Translations under genes and position numbers: made by a program
Notes under the pieces: generated by a model
Databases searched by the model: none
What the model was told of the DNA's origin: nothing
What the model saw: the letters and a program-made list of their open reading frames with translations, nothing else
Assembly (NCBI GenBank): GCA_002311635.1
Contig: DBZJ01000226.1
Coordinates: 20,465-55,505 of the forward strand
Direction: 5' to 3'
Length of the DNA stretch: 35,041 nucleotides
Source: Syntrophaceae bacterium UBA1163
GTDB lineage: Bacteria; Desulfobacterota; BSN033; UBA1163
Shown: positions 1 to 8,414 of the stretch, one piece after another
Numbering within the stretch: the stretch's first letter is position 1
Layout: each line of letters starts with the position of its first letter

Positions 1-2770
1 CTTCTTGACGATGCCGATCAGCATGATGATTCCGACAAAGGCATAGACGTTCAGGTCGGCATGGAAGATCATCAACGTCAACAGGGCGCCGACCCCGGCA
101 GAGGGAAGACCTGAAAGAATGGTCAGGGGGTGGATAAAGCTCTCGTAGAGAATACCCAGAACGATGTAAATGACTAAAATGGCCATCAACAACAGGAGGC
201 CGAGACCGCGCATCGACGATTCAAAGGCCTGCGCCGTCCCCTGAAAACTCATGCTGATCGACTTTGGAATCGTCGTTTCCGCCAGTTTATGAACCGCGTT
301 GACGGCATCTCCGATTGAGACACCGGGTTTGAGATTGAACGAAAGGGTGACGGCAGGAAGCTGTCCCAGGTGATTGATCGTGAGGGGCCCCACACTCCGG
401 GTGAGGCCGGCGACGGCATTCAAAGGGACAAGCTGGCCGCTGGACGAGCGGATATAAAGCATGGCCAAAGCCGAAGGGTCGAGCTGGTGCTTCGGCTCGA
501 GCTCCATGATCACCTGATATTCGTTATTCGGAGCCAGGATGGTGGAGATCTGCCGGGATCCGTAGGAAGTGTAGAGAGCATCTTCCACCTGCTCCGCGGT
601 CACGTTCAGGGCAGAAGCCTTGTCCCTGTCGATTTCGACATTTACCTGAGGGTTCGTAATCTGGAGGTCGCTGGTCACGTCCTGAAACCCCGGTAATTCG
701 CGCATCTTTCCTTCGAGCAAACCGGCATACTTGTACAGCTCCTTGACGTCAGGGCTCTGGAGCGTGAACTGGTACTGGCTTTTTGTAAGCATTCCTCCAA
801 TCCGGATCGGGGGAGGAACTTGCAAGAAGACCCTGGTTCCGGGAACCGTGGCCAGCCTCGGCCGGAACCGCTGGATGATCTCCTCTGCGCTCAACCGGCG
901 CTCGGAGCGAGGCTTCAAATTCATGAAAACGCGGCCGGTGTTGATGGATACGTTGATGCCGCTTACCCCCACCGTCGACATGAACGACTGGACATTGGGA
1001 TCCTGTTTAATGATGGCAGCCAGCTCCTTTTGATGGCTTACCATGGAGTCGAAAGAGATCCCCTGTATGGCCTCGGTGAATCCGAATATCTGGCCGGTAT
1101 CCTCGTTCGGAAGAAATCCTTTCGGCATGATAATGAAAAGATAGATGGTCAACGCGAGAATGACGTTTGAGACAAGGAACGTGGCTCGCCGGTGCCGGAG
1201 GACGATCTTGAGGCTCTGATCGTAGGCAAAGAGCATCCCATCGAAAAATCGCTCCGAGACTGCATAGAGTTTGCCGTGATGGGCTTCTTTGGAAGGGCGA
1301 AGAAACCTGCTGCAAAGCATCGGGGTGAGGCTCAGCGAGACAAAGCCGGAGACCAGGATGGCCATCCCGATCGTGACCGCGAACTCGTGGAGCAGCCTTC
1401 CGACAATCCCCCCCATCAACAGGACGGGGATAAAGACCGCGACAAGAGAAAGGGTCATGGAGACGATCGTGAAGCCGATCTCCTTCGACCCGTTGAGGGC
1501 GGCTTCGAACGTTCCCTCCCCCATCTCCAGATGGCGCACGATGTTTTCCAACATCACGATGGCATCGTCGACCACGAAGCCCACGGAGAGGGTGAGGGCC
1601 ATCAGCGAGAGGTTGTCAAGGCTGTAATCCAAAAGGTACATCACTGCAAAGGTCCCCACGATGGACATGGGAAGCGCCAGGCTCGGGATCAATGTGGCGG
1701 AGACGTTGCGGAGAAACAGGAAAATCACCAGAACCACTAAACAGAGCGCGAGAAATAAAGTGAACTTCACATCGTTCACCGAATCGCGGATCGATACGGA
1801 ACGGTCGTAGAGGGTGTCGAGCTTTACCGAGGCGGGCATCTGGACCCGAAACGTGGGAAGGAGTTGCTTGATGGAATCGACCACCTCCACCGTATTCGTA
1901 CCGGGTTGGCGCTGGATGGCCAGGATGATCGCCCTCACATTATTGTACCAGCTTGCCACCTTATCATTTTCCACGCTGTCGATCACTCGTCCAAGGTCTT
2001 TGAGGCGGACGGGTGACCCGTTGCGGTAAGCCACGATCACGGGTTCATAGGCTTTGGCGTTGTTCAACTGTCCGCTGGCCTGCACGGTATAGGCGTGGTG
2101 GGCTCCCCACAACGCGCCGGTGGGAAGGTTCACGTTCCCTTTTTGTACGGCACTGGAGACCTCGTCGATTCCGATCTTTCTGCTGGCAAGGGCATTGGGG
2201 TCGAGCTGGGCCCGGACGGCGTACTTCTGCGAACCGTAGACCAGGACCTGGGCCACGCCGCTGATCATCGAAATGCGCTGGGCCATCAAGGTCTCTGCAT
2301 ACTCATCCACCGCGTAAAGGGGAAGGGTCGGAGAGCTCAACGACAGGTAGAGAATAGGCTGGTCCGCGGGATTGACCCTCCGATAGAACGGCGGATAAGG
2401 CATATTCTGCGGAAGCTGTCTCGACGCTTTCGTCATCGCTGCCTGAACCATCCTGCGCAGCGGCGTCGATATTGCGACTCAGGTTGAATTGGAGGGTGAT
2501 CAGGGAGATTCCCAGGGCGTTGGTAGAGCTCATCGAATCGAGGCCCGCAATGGTCGAAAACTCCTTCTCCAGAGGAGTCGCTACCGCTGAGGCCATGGTT
2601 TCGGGGTTGGCCCCCGGAAAGTCGATTTCGACGAGAATGGTTGGAAAATCGACGTTCGGGAGATCGCTCACAGGAAGGAGACGATATCCTGCCATGCCAA
2701 AAAAGAGAATAGCCAGCATGAGGAGGCTTGTCGTGACAGGACGGCGGATAAAGAATTCTGAGATGCTCAT
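1..2770 (-). CDS. RND efflux pump inner-membrane permease, MdtB/MdtC-like (3' partial, one-base frameshift)
   Basis: This is a proton-driven resistance-nodulation-division pump of the HAE1 type that would export drugs or other amphiphiles through a tripartite complex. The start ATG (2770-2768) overlaps the stop of the upstream adaptor gene as ATGA, with AAGG five bases before it. The N-terminus MSISEFFIRRPVTTSLLMLA is typical transmembrane helix 1. The frame breaks at 2448-2449, where one extra G interrupts the reading Asp-Val-Gln-Ala-Ala. Removing it restores an open frame to the window edge, 923 codons in all. The transmembrane-4 Asp pair (motif VGFVVDDAIV, about residues 401-402) is present. 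The window ends at GIVKK, next to the expected transmembrane-10 Lys. About 110 C-terminal residues lie outside. The sequence is closest to MdtB/MdtC among pumps I know. The frameshift could be a real mutation or a base-calling error. Confidence 0.9.
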
Positions 2771-3939
2771 GAACCTTGCCCCGGACCGGCAGGACGGGTC
2801 TTCACTTCTACTTTGGTGCCCGGCACAAGCTGAAGCTGGCCGTCCGTCACAACCCTCTCACCGGCCTGAACCCCCTTCTCAACGACCGTTTTGTTATTGA
2901 GGGTCCGACCGGTAACGACGGGACGCTGTTCCGCGGTGAAGTCGGGCTTGATCACGAAGACGTACTGGCCTTCCTGCCCGGCCTGGACCGCCTGGGACGG
3001 AATGAGAATCGCATTGGGCTGTGTCGTCAGTGTCAGGGTGACATTAACAAACTGCCCTGGCCAGAGCCGCCTATCTGTGTTGGCAAAGGTCCCTTTGAGC
3101 CGTATGGTCCCGGTATTCGTATCGACGGCATTGTCTATAAAAGTAATGACCCCTCTTTCCGGACGGTTCTGATCCACGGGGATGAGAGCTTCCACCTGAA
3201 GTTTCCCCAAGGCCATGTATTTTTTAATCTCTGATAAGAACTGCTCTGGAACAGAAAAAACCACGTCGATCGGAACGATTTGATTGATCACGACCAGGTT
3301 GATATCCTCCGCCTTGATGATATTCCCTTGCTTAACGATCAGACTGCCCGTACGGCCATCGATGGGCGAATATATCGTACAGTAACCTAATTGAATTTTT
3401 GCATTATCCACGGCTGCCCTGTCCGCGAGCACCGTGGCCTCGAGGGCGTCCGCATCAGTACTAAATTTGTCATACTGTTGCTGGGGGACTACTCCCTTCT
3501 GAATTAAGGATTCATAACGGCGGGCATCCTCTCGAGCATGTTTCGCCTGAGCTACGTCCCTTTCGAGATTTGCCTCCGCCTGTTTGAGGGCCGCCTCATA
3601 GGGACGGGGATCGATGGTAAACAAAAGGCTTCCCTTTTTCACATCCTGCCCCTCTGTGAAATGGACCCGAACCAATTCTCCCCCCACCTTGGACTTGACC
3701 GTAACCGTCGAATAGGCCTCCACGTTCCCGATGGCGCGAAGCTGCACAGGAACTGTCTTCTGGACGGCGGTGTCCACGGTAACCGGTACGGGAGCGGAGG
3801 CAGGCCTTTTGGATTTGTCATCGGAGCAAGCCGAAAAAAAGAACGTTAAGAATAGCAACCCTAAGATTCCAATGAGAAGAGATCGAAGATGTCCTCTGAT
3901 CCGCGTGCCGTGATCAGTCTCAAATAGCCGATATTCCAT
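2767..3939 (-). CDS. RND efflux periplasmic adaptor (membrane-fusion) lipoprotein, MdtA/AcrA-like
   Basis: This 390-residue adaptor should bridge the RND pump to an outer-membrane channel. A basic N-terminus, hydrophobic stretch (about 20-36) and lipobox FFSAC with Cys38 indicate a lipid-anchored periplasmic protein. The MFP core follows: a biotinyl-lipoyl-like half (GNVEAYSTVTVKSKVGGELV), a helical hairpin (about 115-170), the second lipoyl half with the typical YSPIDGRTG motif, then beta-barrel and membrane-proximal domains ending in LVPGTKVEV. Length is normal for the family. The gene overlaps the pump by four bases, which suggests translational coupling. No outer-membrane TolC-like gene is seen in the window; it could lie downstream, off the left edge. 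A strong -35 box and an operator-like palindrome lie just upstream, so repressor control is likely. Confidence 0.93.
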   Translation of the reverse strand: MEYRLFETDHGTRIRGHLRSLLIGILGLLFLTFFFSACSDDKSKRPASAPVPVTVDTAVQKTVPVQLRAIGNVEAYSTVTVKSKVGGELVRVHFTEGQDVKKGSLLFTIDPRPYEAALKQAEANLERDVAQAKHAREDARRYESLIQKGVVPQQQYDKFSTDADALEATVLADRAAVDNAKIQLGYCTIYSPIDGRTGSLIVKQGNIIKAEDINLVVINQIVPIDVVFSVPEQFLSEIKKYMALGKLQVEALIPVDQNRPERGVITFIDNAVDTNTGTIRLKGTFANTDRRLWPGQFVNVTLTLTTQPNAILIPSQAVQAGQEGQYVFVIKPDFTAEQRPVVTGRTLNNKTVVEKGVQAGERVVTDGQLQLVPGTKVEVKTRPAGPGQGS

Positions 3940-3958
3940 TCCACCCTCTGCTTTCCGT

Positions 3959-3980
3959 ATATTAGTATATTATCTAATAT
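3959..3980. promoter_or_regulatory. Operator-like palindrome in front of the RND operon
   Basis: Perfect 7-bp arms ATATTAG and CTAATAT are separated by eight AT-only bases. The palindrome covers the likely -10 region of the minus-strand efflux promoter and ends about 20 bases before the adaptor start. This is the layout expected for a TetR-, MarR- or ArsR-type repressor operator. No such repressor gene is present in the window, so the regulator is unknown. Confidence 0.5.
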
Positions 3981-3999
3981 CTGGAGAATTTTTTGTCAA
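3969..3999 (-). promoter_or_regulatory. Putative sigma-70 promoter of the RND operon
   Basis: On the minus strand a consensus -35 TTGACA (3999-3994) is followed after 19 bases by GATAAT (3974-3969). A 17-base spacing to TAGATA is the alternative -10. The promoter fires toward the adaptor gene and overlaps the palindrome at 3959-3980. Confidence 0.45.
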
Positions 4000-4003
4000 T
4001 TTA

Positions 4004-4092
4004 CCCCGTTAGAAAACCCCGGCATTTATCCTGGGCAAATGAAGGCATCAACTCCTTGGGGCGCGGACAAAGGCCTGCCTTTTCTAACGGGG
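4004..4092. repeat. Inverted-repeat element, 13-bp perfect termini
   Basis: CCCCGTTAGAAAA at 4004-4016 is repeated in perfect inverted form, TTTTCTAACGGGG, at 4080-4092, enclosing 63 bases with no convincing gene. The unit lies in the 338-base divergent intergenic region between the RND operon and the sigma-54 regulator. It could be a small non-autonomous element or an RNA hairpin. No target-site duplication was recognised. Confidence 0.55.
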
Positions 4093-4123
4093 TTCACTAT
4101 AGCGGGGAAATGCCACCACCAAG

Positions 4124-4182
4124 TCCCGATTTAGGAAATCCTCATTGCGTTCCCTTCTCTAAATCCGGGATTTGACCCCGGA
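4124..4182. repeat. Nested short inverted repeats upstream of the regulator gene
   Basis: TCCCGATTTAG (4124-4134) pairs with CTAAATCCGGGA (4159-4170) with one bulged base. Partly overlapping this, TCCGGG (4164-4169) pairs with CCCGGA (4177-4182). The two hairpins are mutually exclusive. They end seven bases before the -35 box at 4189. Confidence 0.4.
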
Positions 4183-4188
4183 CGGCAA

Positions 4189-4217
4189 TTGACATTCAAT
4201 AATCTTTCAGCGATAGT
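4189..4217 (+). promoter_or_regulatory. Putative sigma-70 promoter of the sigma-54 response regulator
   Basis: A consensus -35 TTGACA (4189-4194), a 17-base spacer and a -10 GATAGT (4212-4217, four of six matches) precede the ATG at 4278 by 60 bases. Orientation and spacing fit the downstream gene. Confidence 0.5.
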
Positions 4218-4277
4218 GTGTTGGGTTAACGTAACGGTACGATTAGGGTATCCGGAACAGGGATGTAAGATAGAGAG

Positions 4278-5669
4278 ATGAAAAAAATACTGGTTGTCGA
4301 TGACGAGAAGGATACCGTGGAGATGATCACCGCGCTCTTGGACTCGGAGGGATATCAAGTCCTCCCGGCTTTCTCCGGAGATGAGGCGATGAGAATCTTA
4401 GAGACGGAAAGTCAGAAGGTTTCGGAAACAGAGACGCCCGTCGATCTCATCCTCCTCGATATTCTGCTGGGCGATACGGATGGAAGGGATCTCTGTCTCA
4501 AAATCAAAGAGGACGAGAAACTAAAATTCATTCCGGTGATCATTCTCACCGTACGGTCAAGCCTTCAAGACAAGATCAACAGCCTCAACCTGGGAGCCGA
4601 CGACTACCTCACCAAGCCCTTTATCAACGAAGAATTGCTGGCCAAGGTGAGGGTGATGCTTCGGATAAAAGATCTGCATGACGAGCTGAAAAAAGAGAAG
4701 GACAAAAATATTCTGCTCACCCAGGCATTGGAGAAGCGATACAGTTTCGGAAACATCCTGGGAAAGAATGCCAGGATGCAAGAGATCTTTGAATTGATCT
4801 CGGACATTGCCGACACGGATTCCACCGTCCTCATTCAGGGTGAAAGCGGCACCGGAAAGGAATTGATCGCCAGAGCCATTCATTTTAACAGCTATCGAAA
4901 AAACAAACCCTTTGTCGTCGCCAATTGCTCCGCGTATTCTCAGAACCTTCTCGAAAGCGAGCTTTTCGGTCATGAAAGAGGGTCTTTCACAGGCGCCATC
5001 CGGCGAAAGACTGGTCGTTTTGAAATGGCCAACGGAGGAACGATCTTCCTCGACGAGATTGGCGAGGTTTCCCCTCCTACCCAGATCCTGCTTCTCCGGG
5101 TTTTGCAGGATCACCGTTTTGAGAGAGTGGGGGGAGAGGAGACCTTGGAGATCGACGTCAGGGTGATTGCTGCGACGAATAAGAATCTGACTGAAGAGAT
5201 GAAGAAGGGGACTTTCAGGGAAGACCTTTATTATCGACTCAACGTCATTCCCATTTTCGTCCCACCCCTTCGTGAGAGAAAAGATGATATCCCCCTGCTG
5301 GCCTCTTATTTCTTGCAAAAGTTCAGCCAGGAAAGGAAAAAGGAGGTGATCAGTTTTTCTCCTGAAGTCATGGAAATTCTCCTTGCCCACTCCTGGCCTG
5401 GAAACGTGCGTGAATTAGAAAACGTCCTTGAACATGCGGTCATCATCGCTAAACAGGAAAAGATTTTGCTAAAAGACCTTCCTCAATATCTTCTCTTGAG
5501 ACCTTTGCCCACGCAGGAATTCGCAACCCTTCAGGATTACGAAAAGAACCTGATTTCAAAAACGCTGCAAGAAACGAATTGGAATAAACATAAGGCTGCG
5601 AAAAGACTTAACATTAATCGTTCTACCCTCTATGGAAAAATGAAGAGATATGGGTTGAAAAAAGGATAA
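4278..5669 (+). CDS. Sigma-54-dependent response regulator (NtrC/ZraR family)
   Basis: This 463-residue enhancer-binding protein activates sigma-54 RNA polymerase on phosphorylation. The receiver domain (1-125) has the acidic pair D8/D9, phospho-acceptor D61, T91 and K113, all intact. The AAA+ domain (about 157-390) has Walker A GESGTGKE (188-195), a GSFTGA loop (235-240; Ala to Ser variant of GAFTGA), Walker B around D259/E260 and the SWPGNVRELEN motif. A Fis-type helix-turn-helix ends the protein (AAKRLNINRSTLYGKMKRYG). No sensor kinase gene is adjacent, so the partner is elsewhere or off-window. A good sigma-54 promoter lies 195 bases after the stop, which makes the next genes candidate targets. 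Confidence 0.95.
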   Translation: MKKILVVDDEKDTVEMITALLDSEGYQVLPAFSGDEAMRILETESQKVSETETPVDLILLDILLGDTDGRDLCLKIKEDEKLKFIPVIILTVRSSLQDKINSLNLGADDYLTKPFINEELLAKVRVMLRIKDLHDELKKEKDKNILLTQALEKRYSFGNILGKNARMQEIFELISDIADTDSTVLIQGESGTGKELIARAIHFNSYRKNKPFVVANCSAYSQNLLESELFGHERGSFTGAIRRKTGRFEMANGGTIFLDEIGEVSPPTQILLLRVLQDHRFERVGGEETLEIDVRVIAATNKNLTEEMKKGTFREDLYYRLNVIPIFVPPLRERKDDIPLLASYFLQKFSQERKKEVISFSPEVMEILLAHSWPGNVRELENVLEHAVIIAKQEKILLKDLPQYLLLRPLPTQEFATLQDYEKNLISKTLQETNWNKHKAAKRLNINRSTLYGKMKRYGLKKG

Positions 5670-5863
5670 ATGTGATTGAAAAGAGTCCAAAAAGATACAT
5701 AGAGTTAACTTATTAATATTGAAGTATATTTTAATAAATATGACGAAGCAACAAGGCGCAGCAGTTTAAATTTATACAAAGTTTTCTGCCAAATGGCGTT
5801 TCTCTTCGATCTCCTATTTCCCATAAATTCATAACACCTTGATATTTTAACAAAATAGTTTCC

Positions 5864-5880
5864 TTGGTACAAAAATTGCT
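5864..5880 (+). promoter_or_regulatory. Sigma-54 (-24/-12) promoter
   Basis: TTGGTACAAAAATTGCT matches the sigma-54 consensus, with GG and GC separated by exactly ten bases and a TTGCT -12 element. It lies in an AT-rich 246-base region (5670-5915) and is 36 bases before the zinc-ribbon start. Its position directly behind a sigma-54 activator gene supports it. Upstream activator sites were not identified. Confidence 0.7.
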
Positions 5881-5915
5881 GAAGACTCCGGCAGCTCAAA
5901 AACGGAGGTCCTATC

Positions 5916-6059
5916 ATGAAGTGTTATCGGTGTGGAGGAACGATGGTATTCGAGAAATTCTACGGCTTTTGTGAGGAATTTTTCGGGTGGAGATGCATTT
6001 TCTGCGGCGAGATCGTTGACAAGGTCATCCTGGAGAATCGGCTCGAACAGAAAACGTAA
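5916..6059 (+). CDS. Small zinc-ribbon protein (47 residues)
   Basis: The ORF starts at an ATG with GGAGG five bases upstream and encodes MKCYRCGGTMVFEKFYGF and about 29 further residues. Cys3-x-x-Cys6 and Cys27-x-x-Cys30 form a likely zinc ribbon, and an additional Cys19 lies between. Aromatic residues are abundant around the central turn (FCEEFFGW). I do not know a specific family function; proteins like this are often regulators or nucleic-acid binders. It is the first gene behind the sigma-54 promoter at 5864, so it is probably expressed under the upstream activator, and it may be co-transcribed with the receiver gene 51 bases downstream. Confidence 0.75.
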   Translation: MKCYRCGGTMVFEKFYGFCEEFFGWRCIFCGEIVDKVILENRLEQKT

Positions 6060-6110
6060 TATTCCTTTCCGAAGACTGCTTGAATGAACTCCATTTGGAA
6101 GGGAATAACG

Positions 6111-6476
6111 ATGGTAAGTAAGATTTGTATTGTCGACCACGATCTTGCCAGTCGAGGTTACTTAAGAGAATGCCTGGAGAGAGAAGGCCACCGGGTGATC
6201 ACGTTAGACAGCGGTTACCAGATCGAGCCTTACCTTTCCAAAGAACATTTCGGGATCCTCATCCTGAACACGGATAGTCCCGGGGTTAAAGAAAAGGGGC
6301 TGTTGTTCGAGATCCAGAAGTCCAACCGGCCAAGAATCCTTCTCATCGTCTCTGAAAGGGGGGACCCCTTCCTCAAAGAGGCCATCGATGCGGGCGTTTA
6401 TGGTTTTATTCATAAGCCCTTTAATCTCACGGAAGTCTGTACGATGGTCGACCATTTGACCCGATCGTGTGCGTAA
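6111..6476 (+). CDS. Single-domain response-regulator-like receiver with Asn in place of the phospho-acceptor Asp
   Basis: The start chosen is the ATG at 6111, with GGAAGGGA about six bases upstream; an in-frame ATG at 6084 lacks a site. The 121-residue product is a stand-alone CheY-like fold. The acidic pair (VDHD), the Ser of the LLIVSE strand and the Lys-Pro of FIHKPF are all kept. The strand-3 acceptor position reads LILNTDSPG, so Asn53 occupies the usual Asp position, with Asp55 two residues later. Phosphorylation is therefore doubtful and the protein may act as a pseudo-receiver. There is no output domain. It follows the zinc-ribbon gene and is plausibly under the same sigma-54 promoter. 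Confidence 0.8.
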   Translation: MVSKICIVDHDLASRGYLRECLEREGHRVITLDSGYQIEPYLSKEHFGILILNTDSPGVKEKGLLFEIQKSNRPRILLIVSERGDPFLKEAIDAGVYGFIHKPFNLTEVCTMVDHLTRSCA

Positions 6477-6621
6477 GAAATTTCTAAATCCAAAGCGCGG
6501 GCCAAGCACCCCTCTGGGATCCATTCGAACAACCTCAAATGACCAGACTTGAAATGTTCGAAACAAACCCGTTTCGATTTTTTGTGGCCCAACATCAACT
6601 GTTTCTGATAGAATAGAAAGT

Positions 6622-6634
6622 AGATAGTATATCT
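6622..6634. promoter_or_regulatory. Short palindrome upstream of the DUF2156 gene
   Basis: AGATA and TATCT arms flank GTA, 24 bases before the start codon at 6658. The surrounding TAGTATAT and CTAAT words also occur in the operator-like palindrome at 3959-3980, with a three-base insertion there. It could be a related operator or just AT-rich promoter sequence. Confidence 0.25.
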
Positions 6635-6657
6635 AATGAGCGAGGAGCCATTTAATC

Positions 6658-7572
6658 ATGGATGAATTATGGGGTGGTGTGCCAGCGTTTCCTCAGTTCA
6701 GAGGTTTGGCCCTCGAAGACAAGCCTCTCTTCCATCAAGTCTTCGCTCAATTCCCTCCCCAGATTTCAGAATTCACCTTTACCAACCTTTTTGTCTGGCG
6801 CGATTGTTATCAGATCAAGATCAGTCGTTTTCGAAATTTCCTATGCCTCCTTTCAGAGAAGGGAGAAAGTCCGTTTTTCTTTCCCCCTATTGGAGAGGGA
6901 GATGTGATAGAATGTTATCAGGCTCTACTGCAATATCTCCGTCGAGAAGCAGCGGCTCCTACGATTGCCCGTGTTCCCGAGACAGGGGTGGATCAGATCG
7001 ATTGGAAGGCATCGGGTATGAAAGCGGAGCTGGATCGAAGCCAATGCGACTATGTCTATCTCGCCGAAGACCTGATCGAATTGAAGGGCAGAAAATACCA
7101 TCGGAAGAGGAATCACATCAAACAATTTCAGGAAAAATATTCTCATCGGTATATCCCCCTCACTCCCGAATGGGTTCCGCAATGCCTTCAATTGGAAGCG
7201 GACTGGTGTGATCTCCGGCACTGCGAGGCCAGCCCGGGTCTGTACAACGAATCCGTTGCCATCAAAGAGGCGTTCACCCATTTCGAGGAGTTGGAAGTGA
7301 AGGGAGGAGCGATCCTGATCGACGAAAAAGTGGAAGCCTTTACGCTGGGAGAGCCGCTCAACCCGGAAACGGTCGTCATCCATATTGAAAAGGCAAACCC
7401 GGCTTACGACGGACTCTATCCGGCGATCAATCAGGCTTTTCTGGAACAGGAATGGTCAGGTTACACCTATGTCAATCGGGAACAGGATTTGGGCGAGGAG
7501 GGTTTGAGAAAGGCAAAAGAGTCTTATTTTCCTCATCACATGGTGAATAAGCATTCCGTTACCTTCCTGTAA
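6658..7572 (+). CDS. DUF2156 / phosphatidylglycerol lysyltransferase C-terminal domain protein
   Basis: This 304-residue cytosolic protein has the DUF2156 layout, a tandem GNAT-like acyltransferase fold related to the catalytic half of MprF. Recognisable family features are ISEFTFTNLFVWRD near residue 40, the basic LKGRKYHRKRNHIKQF segment around 140 (typical of the family) and the C-terminal YVNREQDLGEEGLRKAKESY motif. There is no MprF-like membrane domain. Substrate and product are unknown; related proteins are annotated as putative aminoacyl- or acyl-transferases. The start ATG has GAGGAG 10 to 15 bases upstream. It is followed by a carboxymuconolactone-decarboxylase-like gene after 16 bases, so the two are probably co-transcribed. 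Confidence 0.88.
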   Translation: MDELWGGVPAFPQFRGLALEDKPLFHQVFAQFPPQISEFTFTNLFVWRDCYQIKISRFRNFLCLLSEKGESPFFFPPIGEGDVIECYQALLQYLRREAAAPTIARVPETGVDQIDWKASGMKAELDRSQCDYVYLAEDLIELKGRKYHRKRNHIKQFQEKYSHRYIPLTPEWVPQCLQLEADWCDLRHCEASPGLYNESVAIKEAFTHFEELEVKGGAILIDEKVEAFTLGEPLNPETVVIHIEKANPAYDGLYPAINQAFLEQEWSGYTYVNREQDLGEEGLRKAKESYFPHHMVNKHSVTFL

Positions 7573-7588
7573 GGAGAAAGGAGGGGAA

Positions 7589-7936
7589 ATGCCAAAGAAG
7601 GATTTTCTGCCTTTTTCTTACAAGCGTCTGGCGAAAGAATTCCCGGAGGTTGAAAAGGAGTATGATCGTCTCGCCAGGAAATGTCATGCCTCCGGACCTC
7701 TGAACGAAAAGGCGCGGAGGCTGATCAAACTCGGGATCGCTATCGGTTCAGAATCAGAGGGCGCCATCAAGTCTCACGCCCGAAGGGCCCTGGCCATCGG
7801 TGTCACCCCGGAGGAGATCCGCCATGCCGTTCTTCTCGGGCTGACCACCATCGGGTTTCCTAAAATGATCGCCGCCTTGAATTGGGTCCATGAGGCCTTT
7901 GAGAAGGGTCCGCTGAAACACCGCGGTGGCGACTAA
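7589..7936 (+). CDS. Carboxymuconolactone decarboxylase / AhpD-like family protein
   Basis: The 115-residue all-helical protein has the CMD core: KARRLIKLGIAIGSESEGAIKSHARRALAIGVTPEEIRHAVLLGLTTIGFP in outline. The AhpD CxxC pair is absent; the corresponding position reads SEGAIKSH, keeping only the His. The peroxidase-reductase chemistry of AhpD is therefore unlikely by the standard route. The ATG at 7589 has a strong AAAGGAGGGG site. It follows the DUF2156 gene by 16 bases. The exact substrate cannot be told from sequence. Confidence 0.88.
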   Translation: MPKKDFLPFSYKRLAKEFPEVEKEYDRLARKCHASGPLNEKARRLIKLGIAIGSESEGAIKSHARRALAIGVTPEEIRHAVLLGLTTIGFPKMIAALNWVHEAFEKGPLKHRGGD

Positions 7937-8054
7937 CGACGTCCCGTCAGCAGTAGCTGCCGACGCTATTCGATAAAAATGGCGCGCCCCGATCGAGGGC
8001 CCGCTTGCACGTGGCCGCCGTAGGCAGACGGGCGAAAAAGAAAGGATGTTCAGA

Positions 8055-8267
8055 ATGGGAGAGAAGAAGGGTTACAAAGTCAAAACGTTTACGACAGAAC
8101 TAAAAATTTTCCAAACGATAAGAGAGTTGGAGGTCTTGGACGACAAGGTCAATCGTTTTATCGCTGGGAACAAAGTCAAAAAGATTGTCTCGGTCAGCGA
8201 TACGACGACGACGGACAATACGGGCGCTACGATCGGATTGATCCGGGTGTTGAGTTACGAGGCGTAG
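8055..8267 (+). CDS. Small conserved-looking protein of unknown function (70 residues)
   Basis: The start at 8055 is preferred over the in-frame ATG at 8046 because AAAGGA lies eight bases upstream of it, whereas it abuts the other. The product begins MGEKKGYKVKTFTTELKIFQ and ends with the strand-rich IGLIRVLSYEA. It looks like one small alpha/beta domain: strand, long amphipathic helix (LKIFQTIRELEVLDDKVNRFIAG), then two strands with a Thr-rich turn. The size and layout recall the Cse60 family of small proteins, but this is weak. The upstream gap (7937-8054) is GC-rich with no clear element. Confidence 0.55.
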   Translation: MGEKKGYKVKTFTTELKIFQTIRELEVLDDKVNRFIAGNKVKKIVSVSDTTTTDNTGATIGLIRVLSYEA

Positions 8268-8360
8268 GCATAATAAAGCAATGTCAAATGTCAGGGCTCG
8301 CACGAAGTGATGAACCGAAGGTGAATCAAGTTCAAATGAATGTCAAATTTCAAAAACGGG

Positions 8361-8414
8361 ATTCTGAAACGAGTTCAGAATGACACATTGGTCATGCCGA
8401 ACTTGTTTCGGCAT
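8361..8414. repeat. REP-like twin palindromes in inverted orientation
   Basis: ATTCTGAA-acgag-TTCAGAAT (8361-8381) and ATGCCGAA-cttgt-TTCGGCAT (8394-8414) are two perfect 8-bp hairpins with five-base loops. The reverse complement of the second matches the first in the core GAAAC-[GA]-AGTTC, so they form an inverted pair, as in bacterial interspersed mosaic elements. Degenerate CAAATGTCAAAT-type words flank both sides (about 8280-8355 and 8425-8470). The element fills most of the 268-base gap before the gene at 8536. Confidence 0.6.

Noticed and set aside
1192..1740. 182-residue plus-strand ORF over the RND gene
   Set aside because: It is antisense to a well-conserved pump sequence and is rich in Asp, Gly and His, as expected for a shadow frame.
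4557..5390. 277-residue minus-strand ORF over the sigma-54 regulator
   Set aside because: It is the antisense of the conserved AAA+ domain and has no independent features.
8046..8054. Upstream ATG of the 70-residue protein as the true start
   Set aside because: The purine-rich site touches this ATG directly, whereas it is correctly spaced for the ATG at 8055.
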